The notes under the pieces are model-generated. The model searched no databases. It was not told where the DNA came from and saw nothing but the letters and a program-made list of their open reading frames with translations. This document shows, in pieces, positions 7,550 to 13,088 of a DNA stretch of 15,679 nt. The position numbers and the translations under genes are program-made. Positions within the stretch are counted from its first letter, which is position 1, and the number at the start of each line of letters is the position of its first letter. Origin of the DNA: Streptomyces sp. NBS 14/10 (GTDB taxonomy: Bacteria > Actinomycetota > Actinomycetes > Streptomycetales > Streptomycetaceae); contig NZ_NCSM01000063.1 in the NCBI RefSeq assembly GCF_002224125.1, forward strand, positions 4,596 through 20,274. The letters are read 5' to 3'.

Positions 7550-8020
7550 ATGGTGCACGCCCAGTTCGACCCTGCCGCCCGCCAGGCCGTGGCTGAGGAG
7601 GTCGTCGACGCCAAGACGCGCAAGAACCTGACCTGGCAGCAGCTCGCCGACGCCAGCGGCCTGTCGGTCGCATTCACCACCGCCGCCCTGCTGGGTCAGC
7701 ACCCTTTGCCGGAGGCGGCCGCTAAGGCGGTTGCCGAGCTGCTGGGCCTGGACGAGCAGGCGGCCGTGCTGCTGCAGGCCATCCCGACCCGGGGCTCCAT
7801 TCCCGGCGGCGTTCCGACCGACCCGACGATCTACCGCTTCTACGAGATTGTCCAGATCTACGGGACCACGCTCAAGGCTCTGGTCCACGAGCAGTTCGGC
7901 GACGGCATCATCAGCGCGATCAACTTCAAGCTCGACGTCAAGAAGGTCGCCGACCCCGACGGCGGAGAGCGGGCGGTGATCACCCTGGACGGCAAGTACC
8001 TGCCCACCAAGCCGTTCTGA
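7550..8020 (+). CDS. cynS: Cyanase (cyanate hydratase)
   Basis: A 156-residue enzyme, the same length as E. coli CynS, which converts cyanate and bicarbonate to carbamate and CO2. Carbamate then decays to ammonia and a second CO2. The catalytic residues fall at the same numbers as in E. coli: Arg96 and Glu99 in YRFYEI, and Ser122 in GIISAINF. The N-terminal helix-turn-helix-like dimer domain ([20 protein letters not shown]) and the C-terminal GKYLPTKPF are typical. The ATG at 7550 follows GGAAAGGAA at a good distance. Cyanase active sites form in a decamer. The gene gives cyanate detoxification and use of cyanate as a nitrogen source. Confidence 0.96.
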   Translation: MVHAQFDPAARQAVAEEVVDAKTRKNLTWQQLADASGLSVAFTTAALLGQHPLPEAAAKAVAELLGLDEQAAVLLQAIPTRGSIPGGVPTDPTIYRFYEIVQIYGTTLKALVHEQFGDGIISAINFKLDVKKVADPDGGERAVITLDGKYLPTKPF

Positions 8021-8021
8021 T

Positions 8022-8041
8022 CCGGCGACCGGCCACGCCGG
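8022..8041 (+). terminator. Possible terminator after cynS
   Basis: CCGGCG at 8022-8027 pairs with CGCCGG at 8036-8041 around eight bases, immediately after the cynS stop. The stem is only 6 bp and no T-run follows, so the call is weak. Confidence 0.35.
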
Positions 8042-8660
8042 GGCCCACCAATGAGGTGCCCGGCAGCCCCGCCGTCGGCTTCGAGTGATCAGAGCCGCCG
8101 CCGCGGATCGCCGCACGCGGACGTCTGCGTCACCCCCCGGCCTCGTGTCCACCCCACGGGGCCAGAGGGAGGCCGGCGTCGCGGCCGCCGTGGGCACACG
8201 GGGACGGTGACCGCGCCTCAACCGGCCTCCGTGGCCGCGCAAGGGCCCACCGCCCATGTTCCGACCGCATTCTTGCGCATCCCTCGCTGCGCGACCGTCG
8301 GCCCTGGCCCCTGCCGAGGCCGGGTGCCCAGGTGCTCGCGCCTGGGAGGCAGAAGACCGGGCCCGCTCCGCCACATCGGCCAGGTCGGTCCAGGAACGCC
8401 GCGGATCCGCCGCCTCGCCGACCCGCGACCGGAAGGGCACGCGCGAAGGCTGCCCCTACCCGCGCCGCCCATCGGCGCCCCGCCTGCCATCCCTCAGCGT
8501 GCCGCCGAGAAGTGCCCGCTCCGGACGCTGAGAGAACAGGCCGTGGCACCGTACTCAGAACCTGGTGGCCGCGGCGCCGCACCGCTGCCGTCGGCCAAGC
8601 GGCCTCGGCTCCCAGCCAGGCAGGGCCGGGCAGGGCCGGGCCGGGCCGGGCCGCCTGACC
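8042..8660. other. Gene-poor gap between convergent cynS and TetR1
   Basis: About 620 bases between two convergent genes. Several long open frames exist on both strands, but their products are Arg/Pro/Gly-rich with no domain, no good ribosome-binding site and no family I recognise, as expected from GC-rich non-coding DNA. The end nearest TetR1 contains a GGGCC-rich repeat. Confidence 0.5.
8621..8652. repeat. Short GGGCC/GCCGG tandem repeat
   Basis: CAGGGCCGGG occurs twice in tandem at 8621-8640 and continues as CCGGG units to 8652. It ends just past the stop of TetR1, so it lies in that gene's 3' region. It may be simple slippage sequence. Confidence 0.5.
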
Positions 8661-9296
8661 TCACCGGCTGGCACCCTCGGGGGAAACGAGAGCCGGGGTG
8701 CGAGCCGAGGCGACTGCCTGCTGCGGCAACGGTGTCGCCGACGCGCGAGCGACCGACAGCAGGACGCGCGCGGCATCCCTGGCGTGTCGGGCTGGGTCCG
8801 GGGACCCGGAGATGGCCGCCATGGTCATAGCGCCCTCGGCGAGAAGGACAAGCTGCTCGGTCAGCGAAGTGGGCGCGTCTGCGGCGGCCACGAGATCGGC
8901 GAGGTAGCGGCGGAAGGCCTCCTTGTGAGCCTTCGCGATGCCGGCCACCTCCTGCGAGGTCGCTCCCAACTCGCCGAAGGCGTTGATGAAGCCGCACCCG
9001 CGGAAGTCCGGCTCGTTGAACCAGAGGAACAGCCAGTCGAAGACCGCCAAAATCCGCTTTTCCGGTGCGTCGGAGGTGTCCACGTACTCGGCCACATTGC
9101 GGAGCCACCTCGCGTCCCGCCGCCTCAGGTACGCCTCGACCAGGGAGTTCTTGGAAGGGAAGAGCTGGTACAGGCGCTTGAGGGGCACGCCGGAGGCGGT
9201 GCGGATCGCATCCATTCCCACCGACTGAATGCCTCGGCCGTAGAACAGTTCCTCGGCAGCATCAAGGATCCGCTGCTCAGTCGCCTCGAGTTCCAC
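8661..9296 (-). CDS. TetR-family repressor, paralogue 1
   Basis: A 211-residue regulator. The N-terminal TetR helix-turn-helix spans about residues 5-55 (RILDAAEELFYGRGIQSVGM through GVPLKRLYQLFPSK). A ligand-binding C-terminal domain containing WFNEPDFRGCGFINAFGE follows. The GTG at 9296 lies 7 bases after GATGAGGAG and aligns with the start of the second TetR at 11549-12124. The two proteins are about 80% identical over 190 residues by hand alignment. This copy carries about 20 extra C-terminal residues. Its own operator candidate lies 18 bases upstream, so autorepression is likely. The ligand is unknown; neighbours suggest oxidative or electrophile stress. Confidence 0.88.
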   Translation of the reverse strand: MELEATEQRILDAAEELFYGRGIQSVGMDAIRTASGVPLKRLYQLFPSKNSLVEAYLRRRDARWLRNVAEYVDTSDAPEKRILAVFDWLFLWFNEPDFRGCGFINAFGELGATSQEVAGIAKAHKEAFRRYLADLVAAADAPTSLTEQLVLLAEGAMTMAAISGSPDPARHARDAARVLLSVARASATPLPQQAVASARTPALVSPEGASR

Positions 9297-9314
9297 GTTG
9301 ATCTCCTCATCTGA

Positions 9315-9330
9315 GAAAACGACCGTTCTC
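9315..9330. promoter_or_regulatory. TetR operator candidate O1 (before TetR1)
   Basis: GAAAACGACCGTTCTC differs from the shared palindrome GAGAACGNNCGTTCTC at one position. On the minus strand it follows TACGGT, a possible -10, so a bound repressor would cover the transcription start of TetR1. Confidence 0.6.
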
Positions 9331-9470
9331 ACACCGTACAGTGCGCCGCCCCGCAAGGTGCATTCCCCGTGCGGACCAGGTCGCCCTCCGACTACCGCCG
9401 CGAGCAGAGCCGGGAGGGCTCTGTCTGTCACCGACTGCCCACTGCCCGCTCGATCGAGCGCAAGTCCCGC

Positions 9471-9726
9471 CCGGGGCGCATCCGCCGACACGGTGGCGAT
9501 GCGCAGCCGGCGCTGAACGCGCATGATGAAACGCTCTTCGCGGTGACCGCTCACGTGCTGGTCAGCGGGTGTGCGCGGCGGCGCCTGCCTCCGTGCTTCG
9601 GGGTGGCCAAGTCCACTGTTCGCCGCCGCTTCCGCAGCTCGTCGCGGGCCAGGGCGGGCGGGAGGCCGGCTGCACGAGGCGGTCCTGCGACGTCCCGACG
9701 ATGCCCGCCTGCTCGACTCCTCCCGC
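9471..9726 (+). pseudogene. Decayed IS5-type transposase, N-terminal fragment
   Basis: In one frame (about 9471-9640) the translation includes DETLFAVTAHVLVSGCARRR and LPPCFGVAKSTVRRRF, the N-terminal helix-turn-helix region of actinobacterial IS5-type transposases. It continues after a frameshift near 9640-9660 in the next frame as GRLHEAVLRRPDDARLLDSSR (9661-9726). Similarity fades after that; the catalytic DDE part is absent. No start, no terminal repeats and at least one frameshift mean it cannot be active. It occupies the gap between TetR1 and the 3' end of the Dps gene, which runs the opposite way, and may have replaced the original end of that gene. Confidence 0.65.
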
Positions 9727-9801
9727 ACTTGCCCGACCCCGTCGGCACGGAGGGCGCGGGCTCACGGTGGCCGGCGCCCTGGGCCGACAAGTCCGCTTCG
9801 T

Positions 9802-10302
9802 CTACAACATCGCTCCGGCTTCGACATGGCCGGCGCTCGGCTGCGCGGAAGTGCTCGGCGCGCGGTTCTCGGCGGAGACCATCCATGCGAGCTGCTCGAG
9901 GCGACCGATGAAGCCGTGGAGGAGGTCGGCGGTCGTCGGGTCTTCCTCGTCGACCTGATCGTGGACGTCGCGAATGGTTCCGGTGGCCTGGTAGAGGCGC
10001 AGGGCCACCTGGTCGACGGCGTCACGGGTCGTAATCTCGCCCTCGGGGAACCGGTCGAGGCGGCTGGTGGCGGCGACCGTGGAGGATCGCCCGTCCGGGA
10101 CCGCGTAGAGCGCGCGCATGCGCTCGGCGGTGTCGTCGGCGAACTCGCGAGCAGCGTCGACGATCTCGTCGAGCTGCAGGTGGAGGTCGCGGAAGTTGAT
10201 CCCGAGGATGTTCCAGTGGGCCTGCTTTCCCTGTAGGTGCAGGTCGATGAGGTCCACCAGGACGGCCTGGAGGTTCTTCGTGAGGGTGGGCGATGCGTGC
10301 AT
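9802..10302 (-). CDS. dps: Dps-family ferritin-like DNA-protection protein
   Basis: A 166-residue protein that, as a dodecamer, oxidises and stores iron and shields DNA from peroxide. The inter-subunit ferroxidase ligands are all present with E. coli Dps spacing: His29 (KQAHW), His41 and Asp45 (DLHLQLDEIVD), Asp56 and Glu60 (FADDTAERM). The C-terminal helix with DVHDQVDEEDPTTADLLHG and WMVSAENR is typical of actinobacterial members. The last 19 residues after ENR are low-complexity and lie next to an IS5-type remnant, so the original tail may have been replaced. The ATG at 10302 follows GAAAGGAAC. A small hairpin (7-bp arms, 10471-10487) lies upstream in the gap to the hydrolase gene. Confidence 0.9.
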   Translation of the reverse strand: MHASPTLTKNLQAVLVDLIDLHLQGKQAHWNILGINFRDLHLQLDEIVDAAREFADDTAERMRALYAVPDGRSSTVAATSRLDRFPEGEITTRDAVDQVALRLYQATGTIRDVHDQVDEEDPTTADLLHGFIGRLEQLAWMVSAENRAPSTSAQPSAGHVEAGAML

Positions 10303-10506
10303 AGTGCCGTTCCTTTCGAGGGTGCGAGTCCAAGGGACCAGTGAGAGGTGCGGAGGGCGGTTCGGTCGCGGAGCCCCCCTGGGTGGGAAGCGGGCGAGCC
10401 CGACGGGGCCCCGTGCGTCGTTGGGCGCCGCCCGGCAGGGGACCGTTCACCGGATGCCGACTCCCGCGAACGCGTGGCCTCCACGCGGTCTGCGAAGGGG
10501 GACGGC

Positions 10507-10569
10507 TGAGCCGAGACGTTCACGATCATCGGGCGCTGAGCGGGTGATGATCGTGGACGTCTCGGCTCA
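10507..10569 (-). terminator. Long hairpin terminator after the hydrolase gene
   Basis: The arms 10507-10530 and 10546-10569 are 24 bases each and pair with a single mismatch around a 15-base loop. The structure begins 8 bases after the hydrolase stop on the minus strand and separates it from dps. There is no U-run, as is usual in this group. Because it is nearly symmetric it could act in either direction. Confidence 0.75.
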
Positions 10570-10576
10570 AGCGCGG

Positions 10577-11416
10577 TCAGGGCTGCCGGACGAACGCGAG
10601 GATGTCGGGGTTGATGTCGCCGGCGTTGACGGTGAGCATTCCGTGCGACAGACCCTCGTAGATCTTCAAGGTCGCGTTCTGCAGGAGCTCCGCCTGCTTG
10701 AGGGCGGCTTCCCGGTACGGGACGACCTGGTCGTCGTCGCCCTGCAGGACGAGCACCGGCACGGTAATGGCCTTGAGGTCGGCGGTCTGGTCGGTTTCCG
10801 AGAACGCCTTGATGCCCTCGTAATGGGCAAGGGCGCTTCCCGTCATCCCCTGGCGCCACCAGTTGTCCACGACCTGCTGCGACAGCGGGACGCCGTCACG
10901 GTTGAACCCGTAGAAGGGGCCGGAGGCCACCGCGTGGAAGAACTCCGCCCGGTTGGCCGCCAGAGCGTCGCGGAAGCCGTCGAAGACCGAGACGGGAACA
11001 CCGTCGGGGTGCTCGGCGGTCTGCACCATCAGTGGGGGTACCGCCGCGACGAGCACCGCCTTCGCGACGCGGCCCTGGGGCTGGCCGAACTTCGCCACGT
11101 ACCGCGCGACCTGTCCGCCGCCGGTGGAGTGTCCGATGTGCACAACGTTGCGCAGGTCCAGGTGCTGCACGACAGCGTCGACGTCGCTGGCGTAGTGATC
11201 CATGTCGTGACCGGAGCCGATGTCGGAGGAACGCCCGTGTCCGCGACGGTCGCTGGCGATCACGCGGTAGCCGTTGGTGAGGAAGTACAGCATCTGCGCG
11301 TCCCAGTCGTCCGAGGACAGCGGCCAACCGTGGTGGAACATGATGGGCTGGGCGTCGCGCGGGCCCCAGTCCTTGTAGAAGATCTCGGTGCCATCTTGCG
11401 TGGTGACGAACGGCAT
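10577..11416 (-). CDS. Alpha/beta hydrolase, cofactor-free haloperoxidase/perhydrolase type
   Basis: A 279-residue alpha/beta-hydrolase closely resembling the metal-free chloro/bromoperoxidases of Streptomyces. It has an HHGWPLSSDDW oxyanion region at 28-38, nucleophile Ser97 in GHSTGGG, acid Asp in GDDDQVVP (227-229) and His258 in GLSHGM. Length and triad spacing match that family (about 275 residues). In vitro these enzymes form peracids with acetate and H2O2; their physiological role is usually ester or lactone hydrolysis, so the name should be taken loosely. The ATG at 11416 has AAGGAGAAAG upstream; a longer frame to 11455 adds an unlikely 13 residues. It lies 132 bases downstream of TetR2 in the same direction and ends at a strong hairpin. 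Confidence 0.9.
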   Translation of the reverse strand: MPFVTTQDGTEIFYKDWGPRDAQPIMFHHGWPLSSDDWDAQMLYFLTNGYRVIASDRRGHGRSSDIGSGHDMDHYASDVDAVVQHLDLRNVVHIGHSTGGGQVARYVAKFGQPQGRVAKAVLVAAVPPLMVQTAEHPDGVPVSVFDGFRDALAANRAEFFHAVASGPFYGFNRDGVPLSQQVVDNWWRQGMTGSALAHYEGIKAFSETDQTADLKAITVPVLVLQGDDDQVVPYREAALKQAELLQNATLKIYEGLSHGMLTVNAGDINPDILAFVRQP

Positions 11417-11434
11417 GTCTTTCTCCTTGTCTGT

Positions 11435-11453
11435 GCCGCCGGGAACCGGCGGC
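11435..11453 (-). other. Perfect hairpin in the hydrolase leader
   Basis: GCCGCCGG at 11435-11442 pairs with CCGGCGGC at 11446-11453 around GAA. It lies 19 bases before the hydrolase start codon, between it and TetR2. It could end TetR2 transcription, attenuate read-through or shape the hydrolase 5' UTR; nothing in the sequence decides between these. Confidence 0.45.
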
Positions 11454-11548
11454 ATGCATGGCGTCTTGACGGCTTCGCCGCAACGGTCAGCTGCGCCGGG
11501 AGAACGGCAGCGGCGAGGTGTGCCGGCCGGGGGAGGGCGACAGCGTGC

Positions 11549-12124
11549 TCAGGCAGCGGTAGCCACGTCCGCACGGGCGGCCCGCAACAAGGTGCGGGCG
11601 GCGTCCTTGGCGTGACGGGCGGGCTCCGGGGAGCCGGAGATGGCCGCAGTGGTCATAGCGCCCTCGGCGAGGGGAACGAGCTGGTCGGTCAGCCACGCGG
11701 GCGCGTCCGCGGCGGCCACGAGATCGGCGACATAGCGCCGGAAGGCCTCCTTGTGAGCCTTCGCGATGCCGGCCACCGCCTGGGACGTCGCTCCCAGTTC
11801 CCCGAAGGAGTTGATGAAGCCGCAGCCGCGGTAGTCCGACTCGCTGAACCAGCGGTACAGCCAGTCGAAGACCGCCAGAATCCGCTGCGCAGGTGAGTCG
11901 TGGACGTCCACGTACCGGGCCAGGTCCTGAAGCCACCTCGCGTCCCGCCGCTTCAGGTACGCCTCGACCAGGGCATCCTTTGAAGGGAAGATCTGGTACA
12001 GGCGCTTGAGGGGCACACCCGAGGCTGCGCGGATCGCATCCATCCCCACCGACTGGATGCCTCGGCCGTAGAACAGCTCCTCGGCAGCATCGAGGATCCG
12101 CTGCTCGGCCGATTCGAGTTCCAC
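11549..12124 (-). CDS. TetR-family repressor, paralogue 2
   Basis: A 191-residue TetR regulator, about 80% identical to the TetR at 8661-9296. The recognition region (SVGMDAIRAASGVPLKRLYQ) differs from paralogue 1 at only one or two residues, so both should read the same operator. Differences concentrate at residues about 65-80 and 90-100, in the ligand-binding domain. I chose the GTG at 12124 because it aligns with the paralogue's start and lies the same distance from the upstream palindrome; a GTG at 12133 is the alternative. Neither has a strong ribosome-binding site. It lies between the DUF1348 gene and the hydrolase, all reading the same way. Confidence 0.87.
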   Translation of the reverse strand: MELESAEQRILDAAEELFYGRGIQSVGMDAIRAASGVPLKRLYQIFPSKDALVEAYLKRRDARWLQDLARYVDVHDSPAQRILAVFDWLYRWFSESDYRGCGFINSFGELGATSQAVAGIAKAHKEAFRRYVADLVAAADAPAWLTDQLVPLAEGAMTTAAISGSPEPARHAKDAARTLLRAARADVATAA

Positions 12125-12141
12125 CTCGACCACCCATTCTC

Positions 12142-12157
12142 GAAAACGAACGTTCTC
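12142..12157. promoter_or_regulatory. TetR operator candidate O2 (before TetR2)
   Basis: GAAAACGAACGTTCTC matches the shared palindrome at all but one defined position, the same deviation as O1. It lies 17 bases before the chosen TetR2 start, equivalent to O1 and TetR1. Confidence 0.6.
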
Positions 12158-12242
12158 ACACGGTGCCGCAGGCACGGCCTCACGCGAACCGCTGCGCTGT
12201 GGACCAGCGTCCGGCCGGGATCCACGGCGCGGGGGCGCACAG

Positions 12243-12716
12243 TCAGAGACCGAGGTCGCTCAGGCCGGGGTGGTCGTCGGGGCGGCGCCCGAGGGGCCAG
12301 TGGAACTTGCGCTCCGACTCCTTGATGGGAAGTTCGTTGATGCAGGCGTAGCGATGGTGCATCAGGCCGCTGTCGTCGAACTCCCAGTTCTCGTTGCCGT
12401 AGGCACGGAACCAGTTGCCCGAATCGTCGCGGTACTCGTAGGCGAAGCGCACGGCGATGCGGTTGCCGTCGAAGGCCCACAGCTCCTTGATGAGCCGGTA
12501 GTCCAGCTCCCGGTTCCACTTGCGGGTGAGGAAGGCGACGATCTCGTCGTAGCCGGTGGCGAACTCCGCGCGGTTGCGCCAGTAGGAGTCCACTGTATAG
12601 GCGAGGGCGACCTTTTCCGGGTTGCGGGAGTTCCAGCCGTCTTCCGCCAGGCGGACTTTCTGGATGGCGGTCTCCCGGGTGAACGGCGGGAACGGGGGGC
12701 GCGGTTCGTGACTCAT
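12243..12716 (-). CDS. DUF1348 / SnoaL-like (NTF2-fold) protein
   Basis: A 157-residue cytoplasmic protein with the features of DUF1348 proteins, which have an NTF2/SnoaL-like cone fold. These include an N-terminal [20 protein letters not shown], then [32 protein letters not shown] and [19 protein letters not shown], ending in DLGL. No function is established for the family; the fold often binds or isomerises small hydrophobic molecules. The ATG at 12716 follows AGAGGAAG. It is first in a minus-strand run with TetR2 and the hydrolase. A pair of TetR operator candidates and a good promoter lie 70-130 bases upstream, making it the likeliest repression target. Confidence 0.85.
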   Translation of the reverse strand: MSHEPRPPFPPFTRETAIQKVRLAEDGWNSRNPEKVALAYTVDSYWRNRAEFATGYDEIVAFLTRKWNRELDYRLIKELWAFDGNRIAVRFAYEYRDDSGNWFRAYGNENWEFDDSGLMHHRYACINELPIKESERKFHWPLGRRPDDHPGLSDLGL

Positions 12717-12788
12717 GTCGCTTCCTCTGGGTCTGTCGGTATCGCCGCTGGCGGGGTGTGAGTTCCGTTGGCGTGGGTGCACTGCCGC

Positions 12789-12804
12789 GAGAACGCACGT
12801 TCTC
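12789..12804. promoter_or_regulatory. TetR operator candidate O3 (perfect palindrome)
   Basis: GAGAACGCACGTTCTC has 7-bp perfect arms around CA and defines the consensus. It lies about 73 bases before the DUF1348 start and just downstream of the predicted transcription start. Confidence 0.65.
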
Positions 12805-12817
12805 ACCGGCAAGCACA

Positions 12818-12846
12818 ACCGTACGGGAACGATGGTTCTCGCGCAA
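12818..12846 (-). promoter_or_regulatory. Predicted promoter of the DUF1348 gene
   Basis: On the minus strand, TTGCGC (12846-12841) and TACGGT (12823-12818) are separated by exactly 17 bases and fit Streptomyces housekeeping-type -35 and -10 hexamers. TACGGT also occurs just before O1. The spacer is filled by operator O4. Confidence 0.5.
12825..12840. promoter_or_regulatory. TetR operator candidate O4 (inside promoter spacer)
   Basis: GGGAACGATGGTTCTC matches the shared palindrome with two deviations. It lies between the predicted -35 and -10 hexamers, the usual position for TetR-type repression, 36 bases (about 3.4 helical turns) from O3. Confidence 0.5.
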
Positions 12847-13088
12847 GACCGACACGACCACGACCTGGCCGCCCTCCCTCCTGTCGGGTCATCGCGCGCA
12901 GACGCCTCGGCCGGTGGAGCGGTACTTCCGGGGCAAGCCACCGTGAACGGGCGCGCGACGAGGGGTGCCGGTAAGAACGCTGTCACCAGCCGCAAACGGC
13001 GGTGATCTTGCAAGGGTGTCACCCGTGTGGGTGAGTCCGGGGTCGTACAGCTGCGCGGGGTGAGGGCCCGAGAGGACGATCGACGACT
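12847..13088. other. Gap between the DUF1348 promoter and the Tn3 transposase
   Basis: No gene is supported here. A small palindrome GGGTGTCACCC lies at 13014-13024. GGGGTCGTACAGCTG at 13039-13053 starts like a Tn3-family end (GGGGTC), but no partner copy was found in the window. This stretch should contain the left edge of the Tn3-type element. Confidence 0.35.

Noticed and set aside
7343..8440. Minus-strand open frame running across the cynS region and the gap after it
   Set aside because: Half of it is antisense to cyanase, and the remainder is Arg/Gly/Ala-rich without motifs.
8621..8652. GGGCC repeat as a CRISPR or structured RNA
   Set aside because: The units are too short and have no spacers; it is simple GC repeat.
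11500..11506. GAGAACG half-site before the hydrolase as a fifth TetR operator
   Set aside because: The second half is absent, so it does not meet the palindrome seen at the four accepted sites.
10118..11896. 592-residue plus-strand open frame across dps, the hydrolase and TetR2
   Set aside because: It covers three well-supported minus-strand genes and has no recognisable family; it is a codon-bias shadow.
13039..13076. Tn3 terminal inverted repeat beginning GGGGTCGTAC
   Set aside because: Only the first bases fit; it lacks a TAAG-type inner end and no second copy exists in the window. It is mentioned only as a possibility.
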